From Caballeronia pedi (GTDB lineage: Bacteria; Pseudomonadota; Gammaproteobacteria; Burkholderiales; Burkholderiaceae): a stretch of DNA of 64,000 bases. Of the stretch, positions 57,126-64,000 are shown piece after piece (positions within the stretch are counted from its first letter, which is position 1; each line of letters starts with the position of its first letter). A program made the position numbers and the translations under genes. Location: assembly GCF_001544915.2 (NCBI RefSeq), contig NZ_FCOE02000003.1, forward strand, positions 1 to 64,000, in the 5' to 3' direction. Below the pieces are notes generated by a model, which was not told where the DNA came from, did no database searches, and saw nothing but the letters and a program-made list of their open reading frames with translations.

Positions 57126-57932
57126 ATGACCCAGCTCGCTCACCCAGCTCATTCGCTGCTCGCTGAACTCGACGGCTTTCACGTCGAATTCAATTCCGCG
57201 GATTCGCGCGCCGACATCGTTCTGGACCGGCCGCCGTTCAATATCGTGTCGATGCATCAGCGCGAGCAATTGCGTCTGACGTTCGAAGCGCTCGACGCCA
57301 ACGACGCCGTACGGGTGATCGTCGTGCGCGCCAAAGGCGAGCATTTTTCCAGCGGCGGCGATATCAAGGGCTTCATCGAGGCATCGCCCGAGCATGTGGC
57401 GAAGCTCGCCTGGAATGTTGCGTCGCCGGCGCGTTGCAGCAAACCGGTCATCGCGGCGAATCGCGGCTATTGCTTCGGCGTCGGCTTCGAGTTGTCGCTT
57501 GCCTGCGATTTCCGCATCGCAACAGAAACGACGCTTTACGCTCTACCCGAACAAAAGCTCGGACAGATTCCCGGCTCAGGGGGCTCCGCGCGCCTGCAGA
57601 AGATGGTGGGCATCGGGCGCACGAAGGACATCGTGATGCGCTCGCGCCGCATCACGGGATCGCAGGCTTACGAATGGGGCATCGCGACGGAATTCGTCGC
57701 CGATGCCGAACTGGAAAGCGCCACGGATTCGCTCGTGCGCGAACTGCTCGCGTTCTCGCCGCTCGCACAGCGCACAGCGAAGAAGCTTCTGAACGACACG
57801 GAAGATGCGCCGCTGTCTGTCGCCATCGAACTGGAAGGGCTCAACTACAGTCGCTTGCGCAGCTCCGACGACTTCCGCGAGGGCGTGGAAGCGTTCCATC
57901 AGAAACGCAGGGCCGCGTTCAAGGGTTCCTGA
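57126..57932 (+). CDS. Enoyl-CoA hydratase/isomerase family protein 2
   Basis: 268 residues. Crotonase fold: FSSGGDIKGF oxyanion block, GYCFGVGFELSLACDFRI with the first Glu and LYALPEQKLGQIPGSGGSARLQ with the second. C-terminal trimerisation helix FREGVEAFHQKRRAAFKG. It precedes the AraC regulator by 72 bp. Likely belongs to the molybdenum-hydroxylase/CoA-ligase pathway downstream. Distinct from the hydratase at 46205. Confidence 0.9.
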   Translation: MTQLAHPAHSLLAELDGFHVEFNSADSRADIVLDRPPFNIVSMHQREQLRLTFEALDANDAVRVIVVRAKGEHFSSGGDIKGFIEASPEHVAKLAWNVASPARCSKPVIAANRGYCFGVGFELSLACDFRIATETTLYALPEQKLGQIPGSGGSARLQKMVGIGRTKDIVMRSRRITGSQAYEWGIATEFVADAELESATDSLVRELLAFSPLAQRTAKKLLNDTEDAPLSVAIELEGLNYSRLRSSDDFREGVEAFHQKRRAAFKGS

Positions 57933-58004
57933 GCCGGAGCGGGTTTAAACTCGACCGAGAATAAGCCGCGCAAAGCGGCAGCGGCATGGAGTGAGGCAAA
58001 ACGA

Positions 58005-58877
58005 GTGTCTAGTGCGATCAAGATCTATCAGGGACGTTTTGGACGAGTGGCGCTGCTCGACATGGATGCGCCGCTCATTCAGCACGCGCATCATCACTGC
58101 CATCTTCTGATCAAGGCGGCAGGACCGGACACGTTCTTCGCCGTTCACGATGAACTCCAGCCGCTGACCGGCGACACCGCGGTGCTGATCAATCCGTGGG
58201 AGCCGCACGCGTATCGTCATATCGAACATGCCGAGCAGCGCACGGTGATTCTCGCGATGTATATCGAGCCGGACTGGCTGACCGCCATTCAGCATCCGCT
58301 CGTGAGCGGCGGTCATCCGCGCTTCTTTCCGCAGTCGTGCGTGCGCATGTCGAACCATGCGAAGAAGCGCGCCGAAGAGCTCGCGATGGAGATGTGGTGG
58401 GCGGATAGCGTTGCCGCCGAGCGTCTGGAGGGGCTCCTCTTCGAGCTGATGCTTTCGGTGATCGATCCGAGCCGAAGCTGGCACGAGTCGTCGCGGCAGA
58501 TGGAGTTGGCGGGCAGGCGTCCGAACGATCCGCGCATCCGCAAGGCCATCGCGTACCTGCGCGAGAACACGGGCGCGGAACCGGACATGAATCGTCTGGC
58601 AGAACATTGCGGGCTGTCGCGCGCGCATTTCTTCGCGCTGTTTCATCGCTGCACGGGCGTGACGCCCAATGTGTATCTGAACGTGCTGCGCATGGAAACG
58701 GCGATCAACGACTTATCCGCGGGCGCGCATTCGCTGACGGATATCTCATACGATCTGGGGTTTTCGGCGCCCGCGCATTTCACGCGCTTCTTCAAGCAGA
58801 ACCTGGGTATCACGCCGAGCGAGTATCGCCGTGTGGTGCAGTTGTACGAAGCGGATTCCAGGCAAGTACAGATCTGA
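58005..58877 (+). CDS. AraC-family transcriptional regulator
   Basis: 290 residues, GTG start at 58005. N-terminal cupin-like effector domain with HAHHHCHLLIKAAGP and NPWEPHAYRH, C-terminal double helix-turn-helix: MNRLAEHCGLSRAHFFALFHRCTGVTPNVYLNVLRM and LTDISYDLGFSAPAHFTRFFKQNLGITPSEYRR. Adjacent to the molybdenum hydroxylase operon on the same strand; probably its activator. Confidence 0.92.
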   Translation: MSSAIKIYQGRFGRVALLDMDAPLIQHAHHHCHLLIKAAGPDTFFAVHDELQPLTGDTAVLINPWEPHAYRHIEHAEQRTVILAMYIEPDWLTAIQHPLVSGGHPRFFPQSCVRMSNHAKKRAEELAMEMWWADSVAAERLEGLLFELMLSVIDPSRSWHESSRQMELAGRRPNDPRIRKAIAYLRENTGAEPDMNRLAEHCGLSRAHFFALFHRCTGVTPNVYLNVLRMETAINDLSAGAHSLTDISYDLGFSAPAHFTRFFKQNLGITPSEYRRVVQLYEADSRQVQI

Positions 58878-58979
58878 GCGTGGACACATCTTCGCGCACG
58901 CGATCTCACGCGTGCGCTGGACTGTCGCGTCCGTCACCAAGGCTTGCCTGGCGAAAAGCATCGGACTGTAAGGTAATTC

Positions 58980-59016
58980 GCCCGACCGCTTGGTAAGCGA
59001 TTTTGCGCAGTCGGGC
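58980..59016. repeat. Inverted repeat upstream of the molybdenum hydroxylase operon
   Basis: GCCCGAC (58980-58986) and GTCGGGC (59010-59016) flank 23 bp including ACCGCTTGGTAAGCG. It could be a regulatory site or a terminator of the araC gene. Confidence 0.35.
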
Positions 59017-59106
59017 AGTACATTGAATCGACGATGCGATGTGTCTCGCCGCAAGCGCGAGACCCGCTGTTACTGAACATCGCGCACAGCCATGCAGGAG
59101 ACACGT

Positions 59107-62100
59107 GTGAGCGACACCGATACCGACACCGCCCTAAAGGAACGCCAGACGCCCGCGATCGCTTCCGGTCGCAACGAAGCGCGAGCGTCCGGTCGCCCGT
59201 TTGTGGGCCGCCCGATGCAACGCCTGGAAGACGCCGCGATTCTCACGGGCCGCGGCCGCTACGGCGACGATATCGCCATCAAGACAGGCACGCTGCACGC
59301 TGCCGTGCTGCGCTCGCCGTATGCGCACGCGGAGATCAGGAGCATCGACGTGAGCGCCGCGCTCGCGCACAAGGGCATTCGCGCCGTGCTCACGCGAGAC
59401 GATGTGCGCGCATGGTCGCAGCCGTTCGTCGTCGGCGTGAAGTCGCCGATGGAGCACTGGGCGCTCGCGATGGATCGCGCGCGCTATAGCGGCGAGCCGG
59501 TGGCGGTGGTGATCGGCGAGACGCGCGCCATTGCCGAGGACGGGCTCGATCTCGTCAAGGTGGACTATGAGCCACGGCCGCCGGTGGTATCGATCGAAGC
59601 GGCTGTCGCCGACGATGCGCCGGTGCTTCACGAGAAGATCGGCAGCAACGTGGTCAGCGACCGCAGCTTTCGTTATGGCGAGCCGGAAGCGGCGTTCGAC
59701 AACGCGCCGTATCGCGTGTCGATCACCACGCACTATCCGCGCAACACGTGCGCGCCGATCGAATGCGGCGTCGTGATCGCGGAATGCCTGCCGGGCAACG
59801 AAGGCTATGACGTGACCTCGAATTTCATGGGGCCGTTCTCGTTGCACGCGGTCATGTCGATGGCGCTGAAAGTACCCGCCAATCGTCTGCGTCACAAGGC
59901 GCCGCGCGATTCGGGAGGAAGCTTCGGCGTGAAGCAGGCGGTGTTTCCGTATGTCGTGCTCATGTGCCTCGCGTCGAGAAAATGCGGCGCGCCCGTGAAG
60001 TGGGTCGAAGACCGCCTCGAACATCTGAGCGCGGCGACCTCAGCGACCGCGCGCCTCGCGACGCTCGAAGCCGCCGTCGAACGCGACGGGCGCATCACGG
60101 CGCTGTCCTACGATCAGATCGAGGACTGCGGCGGCTATCTGCGCGCGCCAGAGCCCGCCACGTTCTATCGCATGCATGGATGTCTGACGGGCGCATACGA
60201 CATTGCGAATTTGCTCGTGCGCAATCGCGTCGCGCTGACGACGAAGACGCCGACCGGACTCGTGCGCGGCTTCGGCGGACCGCAGGTGTATTTCTCGCTG
60301 GAGCGCCTGATTCAGCGCATCGCGGACGAACTGAAGCTCGATGTGCTCGATGTCTATCGCCGCAACTTCGTCAGGGCCGATGCGTTTCCGTATCGCGCGG
60401 CAGCGGGCGCGTTGCTCGATTCGGGCAACTATCAGGAAGCGCTGCGGCGTGCGTTGGCGCAGGGCGGCCATGACGAACTGAAGGCGCGCCGCGAGATCGC
60501 GCGCAGCGAAGGGCGCCTGTATGGCATCGGTTTCGCGGCGATCGTCGAGCCGTCCGTATCGAACATGGGTTACATCACGACGGTCATGCCCGCCGAAGCG
60601 CGTCGCAAGGCCGGTCCGAAGAGCGGTGCGATCGCGAGCGCGACCGTGAGCGTCGATCTGATGGGCGGCGTGATCGTCACCATTGCATCGACGCCGGCGG
60701 GGCAAGGGCATATGACCGTGTGCGCGCAGGTCGTCGCGGATGTGCTCGGTCTCGATCCGGCGGATATCGTCGTGAACGTCGAATTCGACACGCAGAAGGA
60801 CGCGTGGTCCGTCGCGGCCGGCAACTATTCGAGCCGGTTCGCCGGTGCGGTCGCGGGCACGGTTCATCTCGCCGCGACGCGCGTGAAAGACAAGCTCGCG
60901 CGCATCCTCGCGAAGCAGTTCGCTTGCACGGAGCAGGACGTGTGTTTCGAAGGCGGGCGCGTGTACATGCGGCAGGCGCCCGAGAAAGCGTTGCCGTTCG
61001 CGCGCGCCGCGAGCAACGCGCCGCATTGGTCGCCCGCGCTCCTGCCCGAAGGCGAGGAACCGGGGCTGCGCGAGACCGTGTTCTGGAATCCGCCCAACAT
61101 GACCCCGCCCGATGACGAGGATCGCATCAACACGTCCGCGTGCTACGGCTTCGCGTTCGACATGTGCGGCGTCGAGATCGATCGCGCGACGGGACGCGTG
61201 CGCATCGACCGCTATGTGACGGCGCACGATGCGGGCACGCTGCTCAATCCCGCGCTCGCGGATGGCCAGATTCGCGGCGCGTTCGCGCAGGGCTTGGGCG
61301 CGGCGCTGATGGAAGAGTTTCGTTACGGCGCGGACGGCAGTTTTCAATCGGGCACGCTCGCCGACTATCTGATGCCGACGACATGCGAGGTGCCCGATCC
61401 AATCATCGTGCATCTGGAAACACCTTCGCCTTTTACGCCGCTCGGCGCGAAGGGACTCGGCGAAGGCAACAACATGAGCACGCCGGCCTGCATCGCGAAT
61501 GCCGTGGCCGATGCGCTCGGCGTGGCGGACATTCGCTTGCCGCTCACGCCGGCGAAGGTCATGGCGATGATCGGCATCGACGATCCGCCGCCGTCGCGGC
61601 CCGAGTATCGCGAAGCCGCGCCGGCGAAGAAGCCGGTGAGCGGCGGCGGCAAGGCGCTCACCGCGCAGGGCACAGTCGAACTCGAAGCGACGCCCGAGGC
61701 CATCTTCGCGGTCTTGATGAACCCCGAGGCGCTTGCGAAGGTCGTGCCGGGCTGTCATGCGCTGGAGACCATCGGACCGAATCAGTATCGCGCCGATGTG
61801 ACGGTTGGCGTCGGCATGATCAAGGCGCGCTTCGAGGCGAAGATCGGTCTCTCCGACATCGATGCACCGCGTAGTCTGCGTCTCGCGGGCGCGGGGATAT
61901 CGCCGCTCGGCAGCGCGCAAGGCGAAGGCCTCGTCAGGCTGGAGCCGACCGCAAAGGGCACGCTGCTCGCGTACGACTACGAAGCGCAGGTGTCGGGCAA
62001 GGTCGCGGCGGTCGGTGCACGCATGCTCGAAGGTGCGGCGCAGGTGGTACTGCGGCAACTCTTCGAATCGCTCGGCAGACAGGCATCGGGCAAGGCCGTG

Positions 62101-62157
62101 CGCACGAATGCATCGTGGCTCGGACGCATGCTCGCGAAATTGCGGAGGTCGCCATGA
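59107..62157 (+). CDS. Molybdenum hydroxylase large subunit fused to a CoxG/SRPBCC domain
   Basis: 1016 residues from a GTG at 59107, which has AGGAG 6 bp upstream (an ATG at 59092 overlaps that site). Residues about 25-810 are a xanthine-oxidase-family molybdopterin subunit: RFxxGRGRYGDDI near the N-terminus, RGFGGPQ for Mo-cofactor binding, and GAKGLGEGNNM with the catalytic Glu. After a Pro/Lys/Gly linker (about 820-840) comes a CoxG-like START-fold domain (VELEATPEAIFAVLMNPEALAKVVPGC) of about 150 residues and a Lys/Arg-rich end. CO dehydrogenase's active-site VAYRCSFR loop is absent, so this is not a CO oxidiser. Substrate unknown. Confidence 0.9.
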   Translation: MSDTDTDTALKERQTPAIASGRNEARASGRPFVGRPMQRLEDAAILTGRGRYGDDIAIKTGTLHAAVLRSPYAHAEIRSIDVSAALAHKGIRAVLTRDDVRAWSQPFVVGVKSPMEHWALAMDRARYSGEPVAVVIGETRAIAEDGLDLVKVDYEPRPPVVSIEAAVADDAPVLHEKIGSNVVSDRSFRYGEPEAAFDNAPYRVSITTHYPRNTCAPIECGVVIAECLPGNEGYDVTSNFMGPFSLHAVMSMALKVPANRLRHKAPRDSGGSFGVKQAVFPYVVLMCLASRKCGAPVKWVEDRLEHLSAATSATARLATLEAAVERDGRITALSYDQIEDCGGYLRAPEPATFYRMHGCLTGAYDIANLLVRNRVALTTKTPTGLVRGFGGPQVYFSLERLIQRIADELKLDVLDVYRRNFVRADAFPYRAAAGALLDSGNYQEALRRALAQGGHDELKARREIARSEGRLYGIGFAAIVEPSVSNMGYITTVMPAEARRKAGPKSGAIASATVSVDLMGGVIVTIASTPAGQGHMTVCAQVVADVLGLDPADIVVNVEFDTQKDAWSVAAGNYSSRFAGAVAGTVHLAATRVKDKLARILAKQFACTEQDVCFEGGRVYMRQAPEKALPFARAASNAPHWSPALLPEGEEPGLRETVFWNPPNMTPPDDEDRINTSACYGFAFDMCGVEIDRATGRVRIDRYVTAHDAGTLLNPALADGQIRGAFAQGLGAALMEEFRYGADGSFQSGTLADYLMPTTCEVPDPIIVHLETPSPFTPLGAKGLGEGNNMSTPACIANAVADALGVADIRLPLTPAKVMAMIGIDDPPPSRPEYREAAPAKKPVSGGGKALTAQGTVELEATPEAIFAVLMNPEALAKVVPGCHALETIGPNQYRADVTVGVGMIKARFEAKIGLSDIDAPRSLRLAGAGISPLGSAQGEGLVRLEPTAKGTLLAYDYEAQVSGKVAAVGARMLEGAAQVVLRQLFESLGRQASGKAVRTNASWLGRMLAKLRRSP

Positions 62158-62969
62158 AGCCCGCGCCGCTTTCCTATCTGCGCGCGCAGGACACGCGCCA
62201 CGCGCTCGACGCGCTTGCGCAGGCCGGCGCCGACGCGCGCGTGCTCGCGGGCGGCCAGTCGCTCATGGCCGTGCTCAACATGCGGCTGGCGCAGCCGCGC
62301 TGGCTCATCGACATTTCGCGCACCGCGGAACTGAACACGGTGCGTGTGGAGTCGGGCCATCTCGTCGTGGGCGCGGCGGCGACGCAAGGCAGCGTCGAAT
62401 GGCGCAAGACACTCGACGATGAAGTGCCGCTCCTGCGCATGACGTTCCCCCTCATTTCGCACTTTCAGATCAGGAATCGCGGCACCGTATGCGGCTCCAT
62501 CGCGCATGCGGATCCGAGCGCGGAACTCCCGCTCGCGCTGCTCACGCTCGGCGGCGACGTCACGCTGCGTTCCGCGAAGCGCAAGCGCACCTTGAGCGCG
62601 GCCGATTTCTTTCAAGGCATGCTGATGACCGCGCGCGAGCCGGACGAACTCGTCGAGTCCGTGCGCTTTCCGCTGAAGAAGCCTGGACAACGCTTCGCCT
62701 TCACGGAATTCTCGGCGCGTCATGGCGATTTCGCGCTGGTCTCGTGCGCGGCGCTCGTCACGGACGATTCGATCCGCATCGGCGTGGGCGGCGTCTCCGA
62801 CAGGCCCGTGCTCGAGTGCCTGCCGCGCCTCGAAGGCGACGATCTGCGCGGCGCATTGAACGATTTCAGTTGGAAGCTCGGCGCGCGCGACGACGCGAAT
62901 GTCAGCGCGTCATATCGACGTCATCTCGTGCGCCAGCTCGGATGGCAAGTCATACAGGAGGCGAAGTGA
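62154..62969 (+). CDS. Molybdenum hydroxylase FAD subunit (CoxM-like)
   Basis: 271 residues. FAD-binding motifs LAGGQSLMAVLNMR and IRNRGTVCGSIAHADPSAELP. GGAGG at 62144-62148; start overlaps the large-subunit stop and its stop overlaps the next gene, so the three subunits are coupled. Confidence 0.93.
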   Translation: MKPAPLSYLRAQDTRHALDALAQAGADARVLAGGQSLMAVLNMRLAQPRWLIDISRTAELNTVRVESGHLVVGAAATQGSVEWRKTLDDEVPLLRMTFPLISHFQIRNRGTVCGSIAHADPSAELPLALLTLGGDVTLRSAKRKRTLSAADFFQGMLMTAREPDELVESVRFPLKKPGQRFAFTEFSARHGDFALVSCAALVTDDSIRIGVGGVSDRPVLECLPRLEGDDLRGALNDFSWKLGARDDANVSASYRRHLVRQLGWQVIQEAK

Positions 62970-63529
62970 GAAAGACCCAACACGCAGGTTCCGGCGATGC
63001 ATTGCGCTTCGCGCTTGCAGAAGACACATCATGCGCCGTGACGCTGGAACTCAACGGCGTCACGCGTCGCGGCGCATGCGAAACACGCGAACTGCTGTCC
63101 GATTTCCTGCGTCACGAGCTTGGCGCGACCGGCACGCATGTCGGGTGCGAGCATGGCGTGTGCGGCGCGTGCACGGTGCTCGTCGATGGCGTCGCGGCGC
63201 GTTCGTGCCTCATGCTCGCGCTGCAGGCGGATGGACGACGCATCGACACTGTGGAGGGACTGTCCGTGTCGGCGCAGACGCTCGGCGATCTTCAGGAAGC
63301 GTTCGCGCGCCATCATGCGTTGCAGTGCGGCTTTTGCACGGCGGGCATCCTGATGTCGTGCACGGACTTCCTGCAGCGCGTGCCGAATCCCGATGAACAC
63401 GCGGTGCGCGAGATGTTGTCCGGCCACCTGTGCCGATGTACGGGCTATACGCCGATCGTCGCGGCGGTGCTCGACGTGGCGAAGCAGCGTCAGGCGCATT
63501 CGCGTGAAGAGGAGGCGAGCCATGTTTGA
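62966..63529 (+). CDS. Molybdenum hydroxylase 2Fe-2S subunit (CoxS-like)
   Basis: 187 residues from a GTG at 62966 with AGGAGG 4 bp upstream. Plant-type cluster Cys61, Cys66, Cys69, Cys81 (CEHGVCGAC) and the second cluster Cys121, Cys124, Cys156, Cys158 (CGFC, CRCTGY). N-terminal extension of about 25 residues relative to CoxS. Electron transfer from the Mo site to FAD. Confidence 0.93.
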   Translation: MRKTQHAGSGDALRFALAEDTSCAVTLELNGVTRRGACETRELLSDFLRHELGATGTHVGCEHGVCGACTVLVDGVAARSCLMLALQADGRRIDTVEGLSVSAQTLGDLQEAFARHHALQCGFCTAGILMSCTDFLQRVPNPDEHAVREMLSGHLCRCTGYTPIVAAVLDVAKQRQAHSREEEASHV

Positions 63530-64000
63530 TCTCGGCCGCACGTTCATGCAATCGGTGGAGCGCAGCCCGCATGCGCTCGCACTCGTCGACGGCGATATCG
63601 CGTTCACCTATGCGCAATGGTTCGACGAAATCGCCAGAGTCGGGGCAGGTCTCGAGGCGCTCGGCCTGACGCGCGGCGATCGTCTGCTGGTCGCGCTGCA
63701 GAATCGCTGGGAGATGGCGACGCTGCATTGGGCGTGTCAGTTCACGGGCATCGTCATCGTGCCGTTGAACTGGCGCATCAAGCCCGAGGAGCTCAACTAC
63801 AGCGTGACAGATGCGGGCGCGCGCGCGATCGTCTATGAAGGCGTTTCCGCGCAAGCCGTTGCGCAGAGTGCGGCGGCGCAAGATATCGCGCGCATCGGGC
63901 TCGACGAAGTCGCGGGCGCGACGCATGCGTTCGATGTGCTTCGAGCGTGCGCGCCTGCACAGCTTGCCACGGAAGCGTCGGCCGACGACTACTCGGTGAT
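63522..64000 (+). CDS. Acyl-CoA synthetase (AMP-forming), 5' part
   Basis: ATG at 63522 with GGAGG upstream, overlapping the previous stop, open to the right edge: 159 residues. Begins MFDLGRTFMQSVERSPHALALVDGDIAFTYAQWFDEIARVGAGLEALGLTRGDRLLVALQNRWE, the N-terminal start of ANL-superfamily acid:CoA ligases; the P-loop and Lys lie outside. Its presence in the operon suggests that the hydroxylase substrate or product is a carboxylic acid used as CoA thioester. Confidence 0.88.
   Translation, partial: MFDLGRTFMQSVERSPHALALVDGDIAFTYAQWFDEIARVGAGLEALGLTRGDRLLVALQNRWEMATLHWACQFTGIVIVPLNWRIKPEELNYSVTDAGARAIVYEGVSAQAVAQSAAAQDIARIGLDEVAGATHAFDVLRACAPAQLATEASADDYSV

Noticed and set aside
59107..61600. 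Aerobic CO dehydrogenase (coxL)
   Set aside because: The form I active-site loop VAYRCSFR is absent; the protein belongs to the wider xanthine-oxidase family.
60040..62058. 672-codon minus-strand frame
   Set aside because: Antisense to the molybdenum hydroxylase large subunit; low-complexity Arg/His product.

Overview
The window reads as a chromosome or megaplasmid segment of a high-GC betaproteobacterium of the family Burkholderiaceae, most like Caballeronia or Paraburkholderia. This rests on strong GC-rich third-position codon use, dense short-gap operons, and the mix of aromatic-acid, malonate and amine catabolic clusters with GntR, IclR, LysR, LacI and AraC regulators. Genus is inferred from gene content only. 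No rRNA, tRNA, CRISPR array or intact insertion sequence was seen.

Layout. (1) 1-232: 3' end of a poly(hydroxybutyrate) depolymerase-type esterase. (2) 875-13849: a malonate regulon with an alpha/beta hydrolase, an iron alcohol dehydrogenase, a membrane di-iron hydroxylase, an MFS carrier, two tandem GntR regulators, and a malonate decarboxylase operon (mdcA-C-D-E-B-H plus an OFA-type MFS carrier, no mdcG). Related 18-bp operators precede the hydrolase, hydroxylase and mdcA units, and a half-similar site precedes the GntR pair. (3) 13850-15313: decayed DNA containing a histidine-kinase remnant. (4) 15314-24095: a complete 3-(3-hydroxyphenyl)propionate pathway, mhpR divergent from mhpA-B-D-F-E-T-C, with a palindromic operator placed for activation. 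(5) 24249-27320: a PH-domain protein, MFS and LysR pseudogenes, a zinc-ribbon protein and several hairpins. (6) 27321-41985: an oxidative catabolic supercluster with a PhyH-type dioxygenase, two Rieske oxygenases that both carry Glu at the bridging position (as in carnitine monooxygenase CntA), an FMN/2Fe-2S reductase, a polyamine-type ABC importer, two LysR regulators, a flavin monooxygenase, a RidA-like protein, a DUF1028 protein and an M20 deacylase. (7) 42161-56609: a LacI-controlled cluster joining a sugar-type ABC importer to a CoA-transferase, enoyl-CoA hydratase, aldehyde dehydrogenase, SDR, GMC oxidoreductase and DUF993 aldolase-like protein. Four copies of one palindrome lie in its control region and its Gfo/Idh/MocA gene is frameshifted. 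(8) 57126-64000: an enoyl-CoA hydratase, an AraC regulator, a molybdenum hydroxylase (large subunit fused to a CoxG domain, then FAD and 2Fe-2S subunits) and the 5' part of an acyl-CoA ligase.

How they work together. Nearly everything is peripheral catabolism, organised as substrate import, oxidation or CoA activation, and release of central metabolites. The mhp genes are assigned with confidence: meta-cleavage of 2,3-dihydroxyphenylpropionate to pyruvate, acetaldehyde and succinate. The malonate decarboxylase is equally clear, but the use of the hydroxylase/hydrolase/dehydrogenase group that shares its operator is not. The substrates of regions 6, 7 and 8 cannot be read from sequence alone. 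These are the best places to look for undescribed pathways.
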